Below are positions 1 through 9,811 of a stretch of 20,738 nucleotides of DNA, in pieces. This DNA comes from Tubiluchus corallicola (lineage: Eukaryota > Priapulida > Priapulimorpha > Priapulimorphida > Tubiluchidae): assembly GCA_030141605.1 (NCBI GenBank), contig JAQGDQ010001928.1:1-20738 (forward strand), in the 5' to 3' direction. The notes under the pieces are model-generated. The model did not search any database and had not been told where the DNA came from. It saw only the letters and a program-made list of their open reading frames with translations. Position numbers and translations under genes: made by a program. Numbering within the stretch: the first letter of the stretch is position 1; every line of letters starts with the position of its first letter.

Positions 1-4
1 TTCA

Positions 5-258
5 ATTTTCGTTTTCGCTAACGAGTTCATCATGCTCATGGGATGTTTGTGATATTAAAAATAAGTTCGTATGTAACGTCGTCACTCACTGGGCTCGCCT
101 GCCTGTTAATTAAGTTTTTATCCTATTGTTTAACTATCCTATTATCAGAAATTATTTATTTATTTAGCAGTATTATTGATGTTAAAGTGCATACGTTTTA
201 CCATATCTCAAAATGGGATATGAAAAATTATCCTGTTTTCCTTACGATTAAAGGCTAT
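5..258. repeat. Dispersed repeat, copy A (left edge may be cut by the window)
   Basis: This stretch aligns with 16711-16925 in the same orientation. Shared blocks include GTTAATTAAG, TTTAACTATC, TATCAGAAA, CAGTATTAT and GATATGAAAAAT followed by ATCCTGT. I judge about 75-80% similarity with several indels. No terminal inverted repeats or target duplications are visible, partly because the window starts here. An open frame of 102 codons runs from 43 to 351, but it does not resemble a known protein and is not kept open in copy B, so I treat it as chance. The class of repeat is unknown. Confidence 0.6.
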
Positions 259-358
259 TTTGCGTTTATGCCATTGTTACGAATTATTATTGATGGGGTT
301 CTGGGGATATATGCCTATATTATTTATGGCCTTGAACCCTATGATTGCTAAATTAATA

Positions 359-866
359 GTTAGTAAAATACTGTAATTTGTCACGCTTTCATCATTTTGC
401 CCTGGAAAGCTGTGCTTCATTCAGGGGTCAAAACGTTCGCTTTGGCAGGGTTGACAAGCTTTATGTGCATCACATTAAGTAGCAAGTATACTTAATGCAA
501 TTTACTCGCCCCTAGTGTAGTAAATACTGCAGTTTACAAGTAAAATTCCGTAGTACGTGATGTGTAATTATCACAGCCGCCTGCAACGCCATCATTTGTA
601 AGATAAACAACATTTGAGCTTAGAGAAACAGAGATCACTTGAAATGACTTTTTAACGTCGTGTAAGACATCTACTAGAGACGGTTTTCTGGTGCTAGGGT
701 TTCGCCTCGTAGTAAATTTTTGTTTGCTTGTAGCGTAACAGCTGTCTGTGCTGAATAGAGTGAGGTGTTTCGTGAAACGGAGTATGGGTCGGCTGTGGAG
801 GGCTTCACTCTATGCCATACTGATATTACGTTTTGGTCAGAGCCTTCATAATATCATAATACATAC
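359..866. other. Unassigned AT-rich non-coding DNA
   Basis: I see no open frame of note, no terminal repeats and no RNA gene in this stretch. It separates the dispersed repeat from the AT microsatellite. Confidence 0.5.
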
Positions 867-1350
<484 letters not shown>

Positions 1351-1381
<31 letters not shown>

Positions 1382-1421
1382 CTCTCTCTCACCCTCTCTC
1401 TCCCTCTCTCTCTCTCCTCTC
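1351..1421. repeat. (TATC)n followed by (CT)n microsatellite
   Basis: A TCTATC tetranucleotide run occupies about 1351-1380 and passes directly into an imperfect CT tract. The compound AT-TATC-CT order suggests stepwise microsatellite conversion by slippage and point mutation. Confidence 0.95.
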
Positions 1422-2151
1422 TTACACTAACGTGGAAAAGACGTACAAAGTTCAATCACAATCCCTACAATGCATTTTAGCCTATTTAGGCTTCAGAAGT
1501 GTCGTAGCTATTCAGACAGATCTAATTTAATTAATGCAGTAATTCGTGGTGTATAGTTACTGAAATTTATTATGACAATGCACATTTGAACTTTTTAGTT
1601 GTTCTGGAACATGTTATTTCATTTTTAACCAGTTTCTTAATCATAAAAAATCGTATATTTTATTTATTGGCCCCCATGTCTATTTCTGCAGTCACGTGAC
1701 TTTTTCTGTTTACCTTCGCTGTTTGCAGATCATCTCTCTCCAGAGACATTACGTAATTTTACAATTATAATTATATTATGTGCGAGCTCTACGGTTGCTG
1801 ACCAGCGCGTGCGCAGTGTAATGCAGTTAAATTTGATTGCACTGCAGCGCATGCGCAGTTGATAGCCGTTAATTTTGCATTGCTAATGACTCCCATCGGA
1901 AGCCGTCGTCAATCTCTTAATTAATTTCAGTCTGGCTTTTAGAAAGTCGACTAATAAATTTTCTCTATCATTTGATGAAATTTATCCGTAATTTGCACAA
2001 GGTCATAATGCATTTATAACGGTGTAAGTATTTTATAATTTTATTTCACCGCCATATAAACGTTGCATATCGATCTTGTTGTTGTCCGTTTGATTTTCCC
2101 AGCGACCCTAGATACTATTCAACCGCCATTTTATATAAAATTATTATTCAC
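1422..2151. other. Unassigned non-coding DNA with two small palindromic motifs
   Basis: No supported coding region. Notable short motifs are a perfect 10-bp palindrome, GTCACGTGAC, at 1691-1700 and two GCGC[A/G]TGCGCAG sites at 1805-1816 and 1847-1858. Otherwise the region is AT-rich and featureless to me. Confidence 0.5.
1805..1858 (+). promoter_or_regulatory. Pair of NRF1-like GCGC(A/G)TGCGC sites
   Basis: GCGCGTGCGCAG at 1805-1816 and GCGCATGCGCAG at 1847-1858 lie 42 bp apart in the same orientation within otherwise AT-rich DNA. The second contains the GCGCATGCGC palindrome, the core of the animal NRF1 binding consensus. NRF1 sites often occur near housekeeping promoters, but no gene can be assigned downstream, so any promoter role is speculative. 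Confidence 0.25.
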
Positions 2152-2155
2152 TTAA

Positions 2156-2618
2156 CCCTTTCAGTCCCAAATTATTTTTGTAATAAGAAAATTTTTTTTA
2201 GCTTGGGACTTTTGTTCAGTATGTCCATCTTGTTTACACATAATAATTGTTATTTTTTCTACCTGTGCCCGCGTGCTAAATATAGCCTGTATCCCACGGG
2301 ATACATTGGGATTCAATGGAAGCATCAAATGTGCTTCATTTTGCAACTGCTGACAATTTTTTAAAGTATTTAAGACATTTAGTATGCACGCTATGCTGAT
2401 CTGTACAAAGTCGTCTCTAAAGTACTGTACCTTGCGCAGAATTTTATGCCATGTAGATTTTCTAGTTTGCCATTTTATCAACATTTTTAGTCTATTGTTA
2501 TTGGCTTTTAATCAAAATAACTATTAACAGATCAAATAACTTTCAGTTTTAAAATTTTATTAATGTTAAAGGCAGAAAATATTCTCGTATCCCACGGGAT
2601 ACAACGGGTATGAAAGGG
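2156..2618 (-). mobile_element. piggyBac-like MITE, copy 1 (463 bp, TTAA target duplication)
   Basis: The element is flanked by TTAA on both sides (2152-2155 and 2619-2622), the hallmark of piggyBac-type insertion. The ends are CCCTTTCA and TGAAAGGG. Two near-palindromes, GTATCCCACGGGATAC, lie inside, one about 15 bp from the right end and one near 2288-2303. The second copy at 15913-16369 is in the opposite orientation and about 92% identical by eye. A minus-strand frame of 107 codons (2161-2484) covers most of the element and is partly kept open in the sister copy, but it has no DDD transposase features that I can see. It is non-autonomous and would depend on a transposase encoded elsewhere. 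Confidence 0.9.
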
Positions 2619-2622
2619 TTAA

Positions 2623-3385
2623 TTTGCATTTGAAAATCGAAAGTGTACGGCAAACCGTGTCACAGTTGGGAGAGCATTTCAACTTTGATAAAAAAAAACT
2701 GTTTGTAGTGTGTTAGCAGGGTATCAGAACTCATTCCCCCCAGTATTGTTGTTTGTGATGAAAGTGTAACGCGTGTGGTTTGGCAGCTGTCTGTGGGGTA
2801 CCCCCGGTCCTGTGACAGCGTAAACTCTGTCCACACGTCTCGGACATCCGATCCCGTGAGAACCGGGAAACACGAGACGTTCCCGGAATCCTCCCTGCCG
2901 GATATATCAAGCATTGTGTATATTTTGTTAACAGTCTATACACGGTGCCATCGCGACAATACTTGCCTCCCGTCTCTTGGTCGTTCATTTTTCTCGTCTA
3001 CGTGTGGCAGCACCGTTTGCGGTTTTAAATTTAATTCAAGCCGGTTTTATTCACCGTCTGATGGTTGTCTATAATAATGTTTTTCAAATGGCTACATGAT
3101 ATTTTAACAGCCAACTTACTTTTTATATGTATTTTTATTATTACTGTTGTTAGTAAAATATTGTGTTTATATTGTTCGTGTATGTAAGTTTAATCACCAT
3201 CTACTGATTATAACTGAGTCAAATGTTTTGTCGGATGGAATGTGATGATTATTAGACGTGATGCCCATTTTTCTTTTATTTCCTCTTTGCAGTCAGCACT
3301 TGAACCGTGGAGAACCTGTATTTGACCCAGTCTGTTTTGTAAATGTGCCATAAATAAATAAAGTTTAAAGAAACTAAACTAGACT
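2623..3385. other. Unassigned DNA; GC-richer block, then a possible retroposon 3' end
   Basis: 2700-3050 is GC-richer than its surroundings. It holds short inverted repeats: ACGTCTCG at 2835-2842 against CGAGACGT at 2873-2880, and CCGGGAA against TTCCCGG. Frames of 84-99 codons exist on both strands but match nothing I know. At 3353-3358 there is AATAAA, followed by GTTTAAAGAAACTAAACT and then the tetranucleotide array. This tail resembles the 3' end of the LINE at 9811 (GTTTAAACTAAACT), so a retroposon may end here. Confidence 0.4.
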
Positions 3386-3590
3386 GTATGTATGTACGTA
3401 TGTACGTATGTACGTATGTACGTATGTATGTATGTATGTATGTATGTATGTATGTATGTATGCATGCATGGATGGATGGATGGATGGATGGATGGATGGA
3501 TGGATGGATGGATGGATGGATGGATGGATGGATGGATGGATGGATGGATGGATGGATGGATGGATGCATGCATGCATGCATGCATGCATG
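3386..3590. repeat. Compound (TGTA/CGTA)n-(GGAT)n-(GCAT)n microsatellite
   Basis: About 75 bp of TATG/TACG units are followed by about 95 bp of GGAT and then about 25 bp of GCAT. All overlapping frames on both strands (poly WMDG, poly HPSI and similar) are translations of these tetramers and not genes. The array begins directly after an AATAAA-containing AT-rich tail, a position where microsatellites often grow from retroposon tails. Confidence 0.97.
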
Positions 3591-4620
3591 TACTTTGAAG
3601 GAGTCTCTAGATGTGGTTGCTTGTGGAATACCTTCTGGCTCCATCCTCAAGTAACATGACATTAAAATTTTTCGCTCTTCCTATGTTGTTTGTTGCATTG
3701 ATTGATTATGTCGGGACGTCTTGCATTACCTCAATAAGGTTATGGTAGAAGTTGAAGACAGTGTTAAGACTGTGATTTGTGACTTAAACCAAAACTGATT
3801 CTTTTCTAAAATTGGTTGAATTAATCACGACACATTTCTTTGTCCTGTCGAAAAAATTTTTATAAGCCGTTGTTACCTACATTCGGACATTTCTGTGAGG
3901 GTACAGGTCATTCTACGCCCTTTGAATACTTCAGGCATTTACTTCCAAAAATCGTGTGGTCATTGCGCAATTATTTCACGTTTGTGACACGGATTAGGGA
4001 ATTAGCGACCAGGCGAACCATTAGAGATGGTATCCCATATACTCACGACGCAAATCTTGCTAATAATGAATGCGGGCAAATCTTCCATCCCTCTCCGGTT
4101 TCCCGTAAGAGCATTACACGGTGAATGGCCGTTACACTGTATAATGTGTCCCCTTGTTGTTCAGAGAACTTGCTACAATCTTGTCATCTTCTATAGCAGG
4201 GAATCCTACCATTGCTAATCTTTAACAAATTTGTCATGCAAATGGACGTTAAGCCATCCGATAAGTCACCAGTTGTGTCCCCTAATCTTTGCGTTACGTC
4301 ATAACAGATGTCCTAGCTTGAGCAATGGCTTCCTCAGACCTTTCTCGTGAGAGACTCTCTTTACTCACTTGTAGTCACTTTTGTGCAATAAAATATTCCG
4401 CGAGGTTTCTGCACTGCGTAGATAACTACGAAAGTGTTGTAGCTGTTTAGTTTGTTTCGGTCATACAAGCTGTCTTAGCGATATTTTCAGATCAGACGGG
4501 TTCTATCTGCTCTCGATGCTCCGGCAAATCATCTGCATGTAAACCTTGGCTTCTTTTGCGGCTTTGAACCTGGTTATTTCAACCTTGACGATTGTCTTTG
4601 TTATCGTTGCTTAGTAGTTT
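3591..4620. other. Unassigned non-coding DNA
   Basis: A 94-codon frame at 3840-4124 (plus) is the longest. It matches no family I recognise and has no signal peptide, clear domain or flanking splice pattern, so I do not call it a gene. I see no terminal repeats or RNA genes. Confidence 0.45.
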
Positions 4621-4735
4621 CGTCTTCATCATTGTTACTGTCATTACGTCGTCGGCATCATCATCGTCGTCGCCGTCGTTATCACCATTATTGTCGTCGT
4701 CATCGTTATCATCACGATCATCATCATCGTTGTTA
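4621..4735. repeat. Imperfect (ATC/GTC)n trinucleotide repeat
   Basis: Units of ATC, GTC and GTT alternate over about 115 bp. The minus-strand frame across it (4579-4767) reads as a run of Asp and Asn only because of the repeat and is rejected as a gene. Confidence 0.9.
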
Positions 4736-5425
4736 TGCCTACAGCTTTTGCTCAAGTAAGCTGGCAACTTAAATTGTGTGGACTAAATTTTTCGTGTTTT
4801 ATGTAGTTCAAAAGTCCTAGATTTTACCACTCTTTAAGCCACATCCCTTGGAATATATTATCTAAGTCAAAACCTCAATTCGAGTCAAGCTGTCAATAAC
4901 AAGTTCAGGAACATTGATTAATAGTGGAATCATTCAGGTCCATGTGACACGAAAATCCTACGTCAAGGGCTTCATACAAATATTTGAAGTGCGGGTTAAC
5001 GAACCATGTTTTGCACAGGTGTGATAATCGCCTGCTATTCTCACCTGCACACGATTAAAGAAGCCACACGTAGGAGCAGTGTAAGACTACACACTCGGTA
5101 AACCGGAAGCCAATGAATGAATGTGAGGATAGTTGTTTCCTGGTGTTCGACACATACTAATTATCGACAGTATTTCGTACATGAAAGCAAAATATAAAGA
5201 TTAAATTTGCTGGATTAACTGTTCACCATTGGACTAATTGTTATTGGTAGCTGGAAGTTGGGGCATTTGACCTCGAATTGCATACTTACTTTTGCGTTAC
5301 AGTTCTCTAATTATTGAACCAATGTCATTTTTAATTAGTTGCCAAATTTTAACACTAAATTCAACTTCTTACACACAAGTAACACATTTCAAAAGTACCC
5401 TGCCAGCATAAATGTCAGCGGAATT
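4736..5425. other. Unassigned AT-rich non-coding DNA
   Basis: No supported frame, terminal repeat or RNA gene is seen. This is the left flank of the 5S-headed unit. Confidence 0.5.
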
Positions 5426-5437
5426 ACGTGTCAATCG

Positions 5438-6002
5438 TAGTTGGCATCCTTCTGTCTCGGAAGACAACGGAGCGTGCGCCAAGAGAGTCAGTTATTGATC
5501 ACATTGATGGAGCTGCAGCGTCAACTGTGGCTGAGCAGTCCGATCCTTGAACCACTGGAGTGGCCTCTCAAGTGCGTACGCCTGGGCAAGGTGTGCGGAG
5601 TATGGAGATCCTGAGTTGCCCAGACCGAAGGAACCCCCTCTCTTCCTCGCTGGCGTAGACCAAAGGAAAGCGGAGCGATACGTTTGGCACCAAGTTGGCT
5701 GCAGGAGCTGCTGGAGTCAGTGAGCATGCTGCACTGGACCGCCTTCGGGGCTCCACTCCTGATTTGGAAGGTTTACTCCTCTACACATGGCCGTTGGGTC
5801 ACTTGACCTCCTCCGCCCTCTAGCCGTTGGCTACTTGTGCAGCTCCTCCGCCTAGTGTCGAGATACAATGTGGGCATCCCGCAGGCCTACAGCACCTGGT
5901 ATTCCTAGGCGGTCACCCATCCAGGTACTAACCAGGCTCTACGTTGCTTAACTTCAGTGATCGGACGAGAACCGGTGTTTTCAACGTGATATGGCCGTAG
6001 TC
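5438..6002 (-). mobile_element. Candidate 5S rRNA-headed retroposon (SINE3-like), 565 bp
   Basis: On the minus strand the unit starts with a 120-nt 5S sequence (5883-6002) and continues into a GC-rich body of about 445 nt without a T-run terminator after the 5S part. Just outside the 5S 5' end lies ACGTTGTCAATAG (6003-6015). A near copy, ACGTGTCAATCG, lies at 5426-5437, where the body ends. They differ by one indel and one substitution, as expected of an aged target-site duplication. 5S-headed SINEs (SINE3 class) are known in fishes and some other animals, where the internal 5S promoter drives RNA polymerase III. The body is unrecognised and no A-rich tail is visible, so the right side of the transcript is poorly defined. 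A dispersed 5S gene with its native spacer is the alternative. Confidence 0.5.
5883..6002 (-). rRNA. 5S rRNA-like sequence (full length; probably a pseudogene or SINE head)
   Basis: The reverse complement starts GACTACGGCCATATCACG, has the box A region AGTTAAGCAACG and the box C region GGTTAGTACCTGGATGGG, and ends GCTGTAGGCCT. Its 120-nt length matches animal 5S rRNA, and the terminal stem CTACGGCC/GCTGTAG-type pairing is kept. CCTGG and CCAGG pair in helix IV, so some differences from the common animal sequence look compensated. No TTTT follows within at least 60 nt, unlike a normal 5S gene, and no second tandem 5S copy is present. It is therefore more likely the head of a longer Pol III retroposon than an active ribosomal gene. 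Confidence 0.85.
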
Positions 6003-6036
6003 ACGTTGTCAATAGAATGGATAGATTTGACAACGT
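6003..6036. repeat. 10-bp perfect inverted repeat beside the 5S start
   Basis: ACGTTGTCAA at 6003-6012 and TTGACAACGT at 6027-6036 can form a hairpin with a 14-nt loop directly upstream of the minus-strand 5S sequence. The left arm is also the proposed target duplication. A regulatory role is not shown. Confidence 0.6.
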
Positions 6037-6959
6037 ATTCACTTTGATTCAGATACAGCCGACAATATCTGGGACTTTAAAGTTTCTTACTCTATTTATT
6101 GAGTACACATCAGTCAATGTACACATCACATTACCCTACCTCCATATAGGCAAAACGAAATCGATGTACGATCAAGAAAAACTTACTGTTGGACCCGGGT
6201 TTGTATAGAACCCGTTAAGTGGCTGATACGCGATAAACTTGAGTAGTTTCTTATCAATTACAAATACGTAGGTGAGATATCTGTTTGACTTTCACACACA
6301 GGTAAGTGTGGGAACCTGTCGTCGACGGTGCCTACCTGGCCTTTATTTCAATCGTTCTTAATCCTCCGCCGAGATTTATCAGCATTTATAAACTTTGGTA
6401 GGTCCGTCTCGTTCTGCTGACTGCGTTTGATTTTGAGCAGGGCAGGGTGCAATTTGTGAACTTTTGGATGCAATTAAACATTTATGGCTTTTAGGAATTG
6501 TCCTCCTCCTACTACAAATTGTAATTGTATAGCGCTTTACATATTATAGCCCTGTACTATGGCAATGCTTTATGGTGTATGACAGTAACTATCTACGTAG
6601 TCATATAAGAAAACACGCAATTTCTAAATATGAAAACACTTTCTAAATGTGGAAGCACAACCACACCACCCCCCACCCCCCACCCTCCTAGGTTTTTCGT
6701 GTTAGTGCTGCTGCAGTTCATACTGCTTTTAACAGCATACGAATTGTTTAAAATGTATGACCTTTATGGAAAAGGTATGATGATGCTAAACCAAGCGTTT
6801 AGGTTTGTTGTCTTTGTATATTGCGTTTTATTATATTGTATTGTGTATCATATAGTATTATATTATGTTGTATATTGTACTGTATGAATGAAGTTAAATA
6901 GTACCGCCGAAATTTTCCATTAATTAATTATTCCAAACTGCTGTTGTCCTGAAATCAAA
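6037..6959. other. Unassigned non-coding DNA with a C-rich tract
   Basis: Frames of 63 and 85 codons (6017-6208 and 6630-6887) match no known protein, and the second ends in a low-complexity TATTGT-rich run. A C-rich tract at 6666-6688 would read as G-runs on the minus strand and could form a G-quadruplex. Nothing else is supported. Confidence 0.45.
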
Positions 6960-7943
6960 TCGAGTCTACTGCGTATATAATATGACTGGCTAAAAGTTCT
7001 GATTTGTCCGTCCAGACTCAGTCCAGGTTGCTAGACGTTGTGTTTTCTTTCAATGTCCTGAAATAGACTAGGTCAGCACAGCAATCGAGTCGACTGCGTA
7101 TATAATATGACTGGCTAAAAGTTCTGATTTGTCTGTCCAGACTCAGTCCACCTTGCAAGACATTGTTCTGTTTTCTTTCAATGTCCTGAAATAGACTAGG
7201 TCAGCACAGCAATCAAGTCGACTGCGTATATGATATGACTGGCTAAAAGTTCTGATTTGTCTGTCCAGACTCACTAGACCTTGCTAGACGTTCTTGTGTT
7301 TTCTTTCAATGTCCTGAAATAGACTAGGTCAGCACAGCAATCGAGTCGACTGCGTATATAATATGACTGGCTAAAAGTTCTGATTTGTCTGTCCAGACTC
7401 AGTCCACCTTGCAAGACATTGTTCTGTTTTCTTTCAATGTCCTGAAATAGACTAGGTCAGCACAGCAATCGAATTGACTGCGTATATGATATGACTGGCT
7501 AAAAGTTCTGATTTGTCTGTCCAGACTCACTAGACCTTGCTAGACGTTCTTGTGTTTTCTTTCAATGTCCTGAAATAGACTAGGTCAGCACAGCAATCGA
7601 GTCGACTGCGTATATAATATGACTGGCTAAAAGTTCTGATTTGTCTGTCCAGACTCAGTCCACCTTGCAAGACATTGTTCTGTTTTCTTTCAATGTCCTG
7701 AAATAGACTAGGTCAGCACAGCAATCGAATTGACTACGTATATAATATGACTGGCTAAAAGTTCTGATTTGTCTGTCCAGACTCACTAGACCTTGCTAGA
7801 CTTTCTTGTGTTTTCTTTCAATGTCCTGAAATAGACTAGGCCAGCAGAGCAATCGAATCGACTGCGTATATAATATGACTGGTTCTGATTTGTCTGTCCA
7901 GACTCAGTCCACCTTGCTAGACTTTCCTCTGTTTTCTTTCAAC
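6960..7943. repeat. Satellite: 8 copies of a ~128-bp monomer with alternating A/B dimer structure
   Basis: Monomers starting TCGA(G/A)T or TCAAGT begin at 6960, 7085, 7213, 7341, 7469, 7597, 7725 and 7853. Spacing is 125 bp once and 128 bp in the other six cases. The last copy is partial and lacks CTAAAA. The middle of the monomer alternates: A copies (7085, 7341, 7597) carry AGTCCACCTTGCAAGACATT, and B copies (7213, 7469, 7725) carry ACTAGACCTTGCTAGACGTT or a one-base variant. The first and last monomers are mixed types. The array therefore spread as a 256-bp dimer. There are no unique spacers, so it is not a CRISPR array. Confidence 0.97.
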
Positions 7944-8770
7944 TTTTGGTTATACCGATGCCGAATTGCATAACCTGTATGAGGTGTTTATTTTCGTAGC
8001 TGTTACTACAATTTGCACTCGACCGATACTAAGGCATTTTTAGTGAGCTTGCTCTCACGTCGGCGCTTCTTTTAAAGCAACAGGGTATAATGGCTCTTGG
8101 TCAGCTTATTATTTGGCTTCTCTGGCTAACTTGTATAACGTTAGTTTAAACTCTGGATGATTAATGAATGACAGGGACTTGGTTCAGGACTTTGCCCAGT
8201 TCGTTTATCTAAATGCGGCGGGTTTTATGGCCTTCTACCAAATGTTGTCTTTGGCAGAACTTTTATGGCATGTTTCACACTTACTGCAAACGGGCAGAGT
8301 GAAATAATGAATGACCAGCATCTGGTCTTCCCCAGTGCGCGGGGCAAACCGCCTCCGAATCGCCGCCCACTCTTCGAAATTGTTTATTGTACGAGGAGAC
8401 TGTGATAATTGCTTGAAGCCCGTGAAGGATCAGCGAAATGGCTTCTGCTGACGTCTAACAAATGGACACGTGACGAGTGAGGACCTGCTGTGGCTTCCTT
8501 CTCCTTCAACATCTGGTTTTACCTAACTTGACAGATTTGATGACAACTTAGTTGTACATGTGACTAACGTGTCTGCTCTTCTCTTCTCTTTTGCCCAATC
8601 CAGGTAATTGAATTCAAAAAAGAATAAATATGTGAATTTATATGAATGAATATGATAATGCGAATATGAGTTAATATACAATAGATTAATCAGATTGTGA
8701 TCGATAATAACCTACCACAGATTCTGTTTTTAAGGAAATTTGGCGCAATAACATGTTTACAACTGCAGTA
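7944..8770. other. Unassigned non-coding DNA
   Basis: No supported coding frame, RNA gene or terminal repeat is seen. It separates the 128-bp satellite from the first hAT MITE. Confidence 0.5.
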
Positions 8771-8778
8771 GTGGTAAC

Positions 8779-9155
8779 CAGGGCCTATTTCAAGGGGGGG
8801 GAGTGGGGATACTTTCCCGGGGCCTCACCCTCCAGGGGGGGCTTCGCGCCAAAGTAATTTTTTTGCTTTATTCGAACATACTGCCTCCTCTCTCTCACTC
8901 TCTCTCTCTCTTGCCGCACGCGCGCCGTTTGCCAGTATTGACAAGTATTAAGGACTGGTCTTGAGAATAAAGCAGTTTTTCTTTCAATTGTTCTTTCCTT
9001 TAACAACTGTATAACTCCGTATTTTCTCTTCGAAAATGCTTCTCCGGCGTTGTAGCAGTTCAAAAATTTTCTGGGCGACAACCATGCCCCCTCCCCCCGA
9101 TGGGGCCTCACACGCCCCACTTCCCCGGGCCTCGCCTAGGCTGAAATAGGCCCTG
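8779..9155. mobile_element. hAT MITE family 1, copy 1 (377 bp, perfect 8-bp duplication)
   Basis: The terminal inverted repeats are CAGGGCCTATTTCA and TGAAATAGGCCCTG. The flanks GTGGTAAC at 8771-8778 and 9156-9163 are a perfect 8-bp target duplication, diagnostic of the hAT superfamily. GC-rich subterminal blocks (CCCGGGGCCTCAC on the left, CCCCGGGCCTCG on the right) flank an AT-rich core, with a short CT run at about 8886-8911. Minus-strand frames of 111 and 63 codons through it are shadows and encode no transposase. It is non-autonomous. The perfect duplication and close match to the copy at 11310 suggest recent movement. Confidence 0.95.
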
Positions 9156-9360
9156 GTGGTAACATAAGAAAACAATATTAATTTCGTTTAGAACTTAATC
9201 CAGGGATAACACCTTATGTGACTCAACCCGATTATTATCACCGGCATGTTACCCACATGGTCTGTAATATATAATGGCTTAAAATGTAAATCTAAATTGC
9301 ACGCTAGTGGTAATATAAGTAATTAAAAAAGTGACATGGTGTACAACGTAATGGGCAATT

Positions 9361-9811
9361 GTATCAACAAACTAGGGTTGTTATGTTTGATAAATTAAAT
9401 GCAATACTTCTGCCCGAAAACCTTAATATAGCTGCCTTAGGAAATAATGACCTGTTGAAGTTGTTATTATTCGGTAAAGATGAATTTAACTATGTAACTG
9501 TAAAATATTCCAATGCATACATGACTTTATATTATGTACTAAACGCTTCCAGTAGTTTCTATCTGATATAAAATGCATCATTCTTAAATATTCGTACATT
9601 AATATTTACTAACCGTCATTTTCTACTAATGTCTAATGTATCACTGTAGTAAAACTTTAGTATACTAAAGTATACTAAAAACTAAGTATAGTCTATTCTT
9701 ACTGTAAATGTTCTTGTAAATAGTGTATAAAGTCTGTTGTGGTGAGGATCCTAAATCATGTTGTACAAACTGTCTGATCCAATCCTAAATAAATTATGTT
9801 TAAACTAAACT
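9361..9811 (+). mobile_element. 5'-truncated non-LTR retrotransposon (451 bp)
   Basis: The insertion lies between 16-bp direct repeats. It begins inside an open frame that reads like the last 70 residues of a LINE ORF2 and continues through a 3' UTR of about 240 bp. AATAAA is at 9788-9793 and the tail is GTTTAAACTAAACT. The 5' truncation, target duplication and 3' terminal position of the coding remnant together define a dead-on-arrival LINE copy. A similar tail occurs near 3360-3380. Confidence 0.85.
9362..9571 (+). pseudogene. C-terminal fragment of a LINE ORF2 (reverse transcriptase polyprotein)
   Basis: The open frame has no true start; it is entered at the truncation point. Residues such as LKLLLFGKDEF followed by a Tyr/Asn-rich segment ending VLNASSSF fit the usual end of many LINE ORF2 proteins, where LLxG is followed 25-30 residues later by an aromatic-rich tail ending in (S/T)xRF. 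The reverse transcriptase and endonuclease domains are absent. No product is expected. Assignment to a specific clade (CR1, RTE, Jockey) is not possible from this fragment. Confidence 0.65.

Noticed and set aside
43-351. 102-codon hydrophobic frame as a membrane protein gene
   Set aside because: It lies in a dispersed repeat, its frame is not kept in the second copy, and it matches no known family.
3276-3662. Overlapping frames of 68-128 codons on both strands
   Set aside because: Translations of the TATG/GGAT/GCAT tetranucleotide array.
3840-4124. 94-codon frame as a host exon
   Set aside because: No recognisable domain and no convincing splice or codon-use support.
4579-4767. Asp-rich minus-strand frame
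   Set aside because: Produced by an imperfect ATC/GTC repeat; no domain or start context.
6666-6688. G-quadruplex regulatory element
   Set aside because: G-runs are present on the minus strand, but nothing nearby suggests a promoter or transcript. It was kept only as a remark.
6960-7943. CRISPR array
   Set aside because: Repeats are contiguous 128-bp monomers without unique spacers, in a eukaryotic context.
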